From: an uncultured Labedella sp.
GTDB lineage: Bacteria > Actinomycetota > Actinomycetes > Actinomycetales > Microbacteriaceae
Direction: 5' to 3'
Length of the DNA: 6,227 nt
Assembly: GCA_934636065.1 (NCBI GenBank)
Contig: CAKTZW010000116.1
Location: forward strand, 1 to 6,227
Shown: piece by piece, positions 5,013 to 6,227 of the stretch
Layout of the letters: the number at the start of each line of letters is the position of its first letter
Numbering within the stretch: position 1 is the first letter of the stretch
Position numbers and translations under genes: made by a program
The notes under the pieces: generated by a model
What the model saw: the letters and a program-made list of their open reading frames with translations, nothing else
Database searches by the model: none
What the model was told of the DNA's origin: nothing

Positions 5013-5926
5013 CCGAACCCACCAGCAGGACCCGCCGCTTCGAGGGCGCCGTCGCGGTCGTCACGGGCGCGGGCAGCGGGCTCGGCCGCGCATCGGCCGT
5101 GCGCCTCGCGAGCGAGGGCGCGCACGTCGTCGCGGTCGATGTCAACGCGGACGCCGTCGAGTGGGTCGTCGCGGACCTGCCGACCGCGGGCATCGCCGTG
5201 ACCGCCGACGTCTCGGACGAGGCCGCCGTCGACGGGTACATGGAGGCCGGCATCGCAGCGTTCGGACGCATCGACGTGTTCCACCTCAACGCCGGGATCT
5301 TCGGCAGCTTCGCTCCCATCCCCGACCTCCCCGTCGACGACTTCGAACGCGTCATGGCCGTGAACGTCCGCGGCCAGTTCCTCGGCATGCGAGCGGCCCT
5401 CCGCCACTATCGCGACCGGTCGGAGGCCGCAGGATCGCTCGTGCCCGGCGCGATCGCCTTCACGGCGTCCATCGCGAGCCTGCGCGGCTCCGCCGACCTG
5501 CTGCCGTATCAGACCTCGAAGCACGCCGTCACGGGACTCGTCCACGGCGGTGCCGTCTACGGCGGGCCGCTCGGCATCCGCGTCAATGCCGTCGCACCGG
5601 GCATCGTGCCGACCGAGCTGTTCGCGGCGGCCGCGACGACGACGGGCGGCGGCAACGACATGAGGGCGCGCGCCTCCACGACGCCGCTGCGTCGTGCGGG
5701 CACACCGGAGGACATCGCGGGCGTCGTCGCCTTCCTCCTGAGCGACGACGCCGCCTACACGACGGGCGAGATCGTGAGCGCGGACGGCGGCGCGTCGATC
5801 GTCAACACCGTCCGCCCGTCCGGTGGCGCGGGCGCGTGGGACCCCACGGGCGTCGACGACGGATTGTACGGAGAGGGCTGGCGCGGCAGCGCGACCGGCC
5901 GGGAGAACGAGGGGAGCGCATCATGA
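5009..5926 (+). CDS. SDR-family NAD(P)-dependent oxidoreductase with C-terminal tail
   Basis: A 305-residue classical short-chain dehydrogenase/reductase, oxidising an alcohol or reducing a carbonyl. It shows the cofactor motif 'TGAGSGLG' (19-26), Asp44 after the second strand ('VAVDVN', favouring NAD over NADP), Asp67 ('ADVSD'), 'NAG' (94-96), and the catalytic tetrad N119, S154, Y167 and K171 ('PYQTSKHA'). The usual closing 'PEDIAGVVAFLLSDDAAYTTGEIVSADGG' is present, but about 40 residues follow it (266-305, rich in Gly, Asp and Trp), making the protein longer than the usual 250-260. AAGGAG (4995-5000) lies 8 bases before the ATG. The start overlaps the lactonase stop as ATGA, and the stop overlaps the next gene the same way, so the three are probably translated together. 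An attractive role is oxidising a cyclic hemiacetal or sugar-like alcohol to the lactone opened by the preceding enzyme; this is inference from the gene order. Confidence 0.92.
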   Translation: MTEPTSRTRRFEGAVAVVTGAGSGLGRASAVRLASEGAHVVAVDVNADAVEWVVADLPTAGIAVTADVSDEAAVDGYMEAGIAAFGRIDVFHLNAGIFGSFAPIPDLPVDDFERVMAVNVRGQFLGMRAALRHYRDRSEAAGSLVPGAIAFTASIASLRGSADLLPYQTSKHAVTGLVHGGAVYGGPLGIRVNAVAPGIVPTELFAAAATTTGGGNDMRARASTTPLRRAGTPEDIAGVVAFLLSDDAAYTTGEIVSADGGASIVNTVRPSGGAGAWDPTGVDDGLYGEGWRGSATGRENEGSAS

Positions 5927-6227
5927 CGGAGGCGAACGACGGTACGCCGGGCATCGGGTTCATCGGACTCGGCAACATGGGCGGGCGGATGGCCCGCTGC
6001 ATCACGAACGACGGCGTCGCGGTGCTCGGGTTCGACACCCGCGCTGAGTCCATCGCGGAAGCGGGCGCCGAGGCGGCGGGGAGCGTCGTCGACGTCGTCG
6101 CGGCGAGCGACGTCGTCCTGCTGTCACTTCCCGACAGCCGCGTGGTCGAGGCCATCGTCTACGCCGGCGGATTCCTCGACGCCGTGCACGACGGCCAGGT
6201 GATCGTCGACCTCAGCACGTCCTCGCC
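5923..6227 (+). CDS. 3-hydroxyisobutyrate dehydrogenase-family NAD(P)-dependent oxidoreductase, N-terminal part
   Basis: The first 101 residues of a beta-hydroxyacid dehydrogenase, cut by the window end. The Rossmann motif 'GIGFIGLGNMGGRMA' (10-24) is the family signature near the N-terminus, followed by 'VLGFDTRAES', 'SDVVLLSLPDSRVVEAIV' and the substrate-side 'VDLSTSS' at the edge. The catalytic lysine of the family, expected near residue 170, and the C-terminal helical domain lie beyond the window. Members oxidise or reduce 3-hydroxy acids next to aldehydes: 3-hydroxyisobutyrate, tartronate semialdehyde (GarR/GlxR), L-threonate, sulfolactaldehyde. Which applies cannot be decided from this part. 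GAGGGGAG (5909-5916) lies 6 bases before the ATG, and the start overlaps the SDR stop by 4 bases, so it belongs to the same operon. Confidence 0.9.
   Translation, partial: MTEANDGTPGIGFIGLGNMGGRMARCITNDGVAVLGFDTRAESIAEAGAEAAGSVVDVVAASDVVLLSLPDSRVVEAIVYAGGFLDAVHDGQVIVDLSTSS

Overview
The window is high-GC DNA with strong Shine-Dalgarno sequences, GTG as well as ATG starts, and GTC/CTC/GCG-rich codon use, as expected for an actinobacterium. The small protein at 1053-1376 resembles a family I know mainly from Microbacteriaceae (DUF7882, sometimes misnamed 'ATP-dependent DNA ligase'), so a Microbacterium-like member of that family is the best guess. No rRNA, tRNA, CRISPR array, insertion sequence or phage gene is visible.

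Left part (1-1376, + strand). A leader with a TetR-type palindrome precedes a PRC-barrel/DUF2382 protein, a type often linked to stress. Its stop is followed at once by a GC-rich 14-bp hairpin that looks like a terminator. Next comes the small DUF7882-like gene. It ends 32 bp before the convergent stop of the next gene, with no clear terminator between them.

Right part (1409-6227) looks like a catabolic locus with two divergent arms. Leftward is a divergent LDH2-family (malate/L-lactate/ureidoglycolate-type) oxidoreductase. Rightward is an apparent operon of four genes: an MHS-type MFS symporter, a metallo-beta-lactamase-fold lactonase of the N-acyl-homoserine-lactonase type, an SDR dehydrogenase, and the start of a 3-hydroxyisobutyrate-dehydrogenase-family enzyme cut by the window end. 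The last three overlap by ATGA junctions, which suggests translational coupling. The symporter and lactonase genes are separated by 98 bp holding a 14-bp hairpin.

The 299-bp divergent intergenic region (2414-2712) carries two identical 13-bp palindromes, ATTGTCTGACAAT, that fit the TNGTNNNACNA operator pattern of FadR-type GntR repressors. One lies on the probable -10 of the LDH2-like gene and the other fills the -35/-10 spacer of the symporter promoter. The likely reading is one GntR repressor, not encoded in this window, controlling both arms.

Inferred pathway: the symporter imports an organic acid or small hydroxylated or lactone compound, the SDR oxidises an alcohol, the lactonase opens a cyclic ester, and the LDH2-like and HIBADH-like enzymes interconvert hydroxy acids and keto or semialdehyde acids. 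The substrate cannot be named from sequence alone. The oddest point is that the LDH2-like protein lacks both histidines normally found in that family's active-site motifs.
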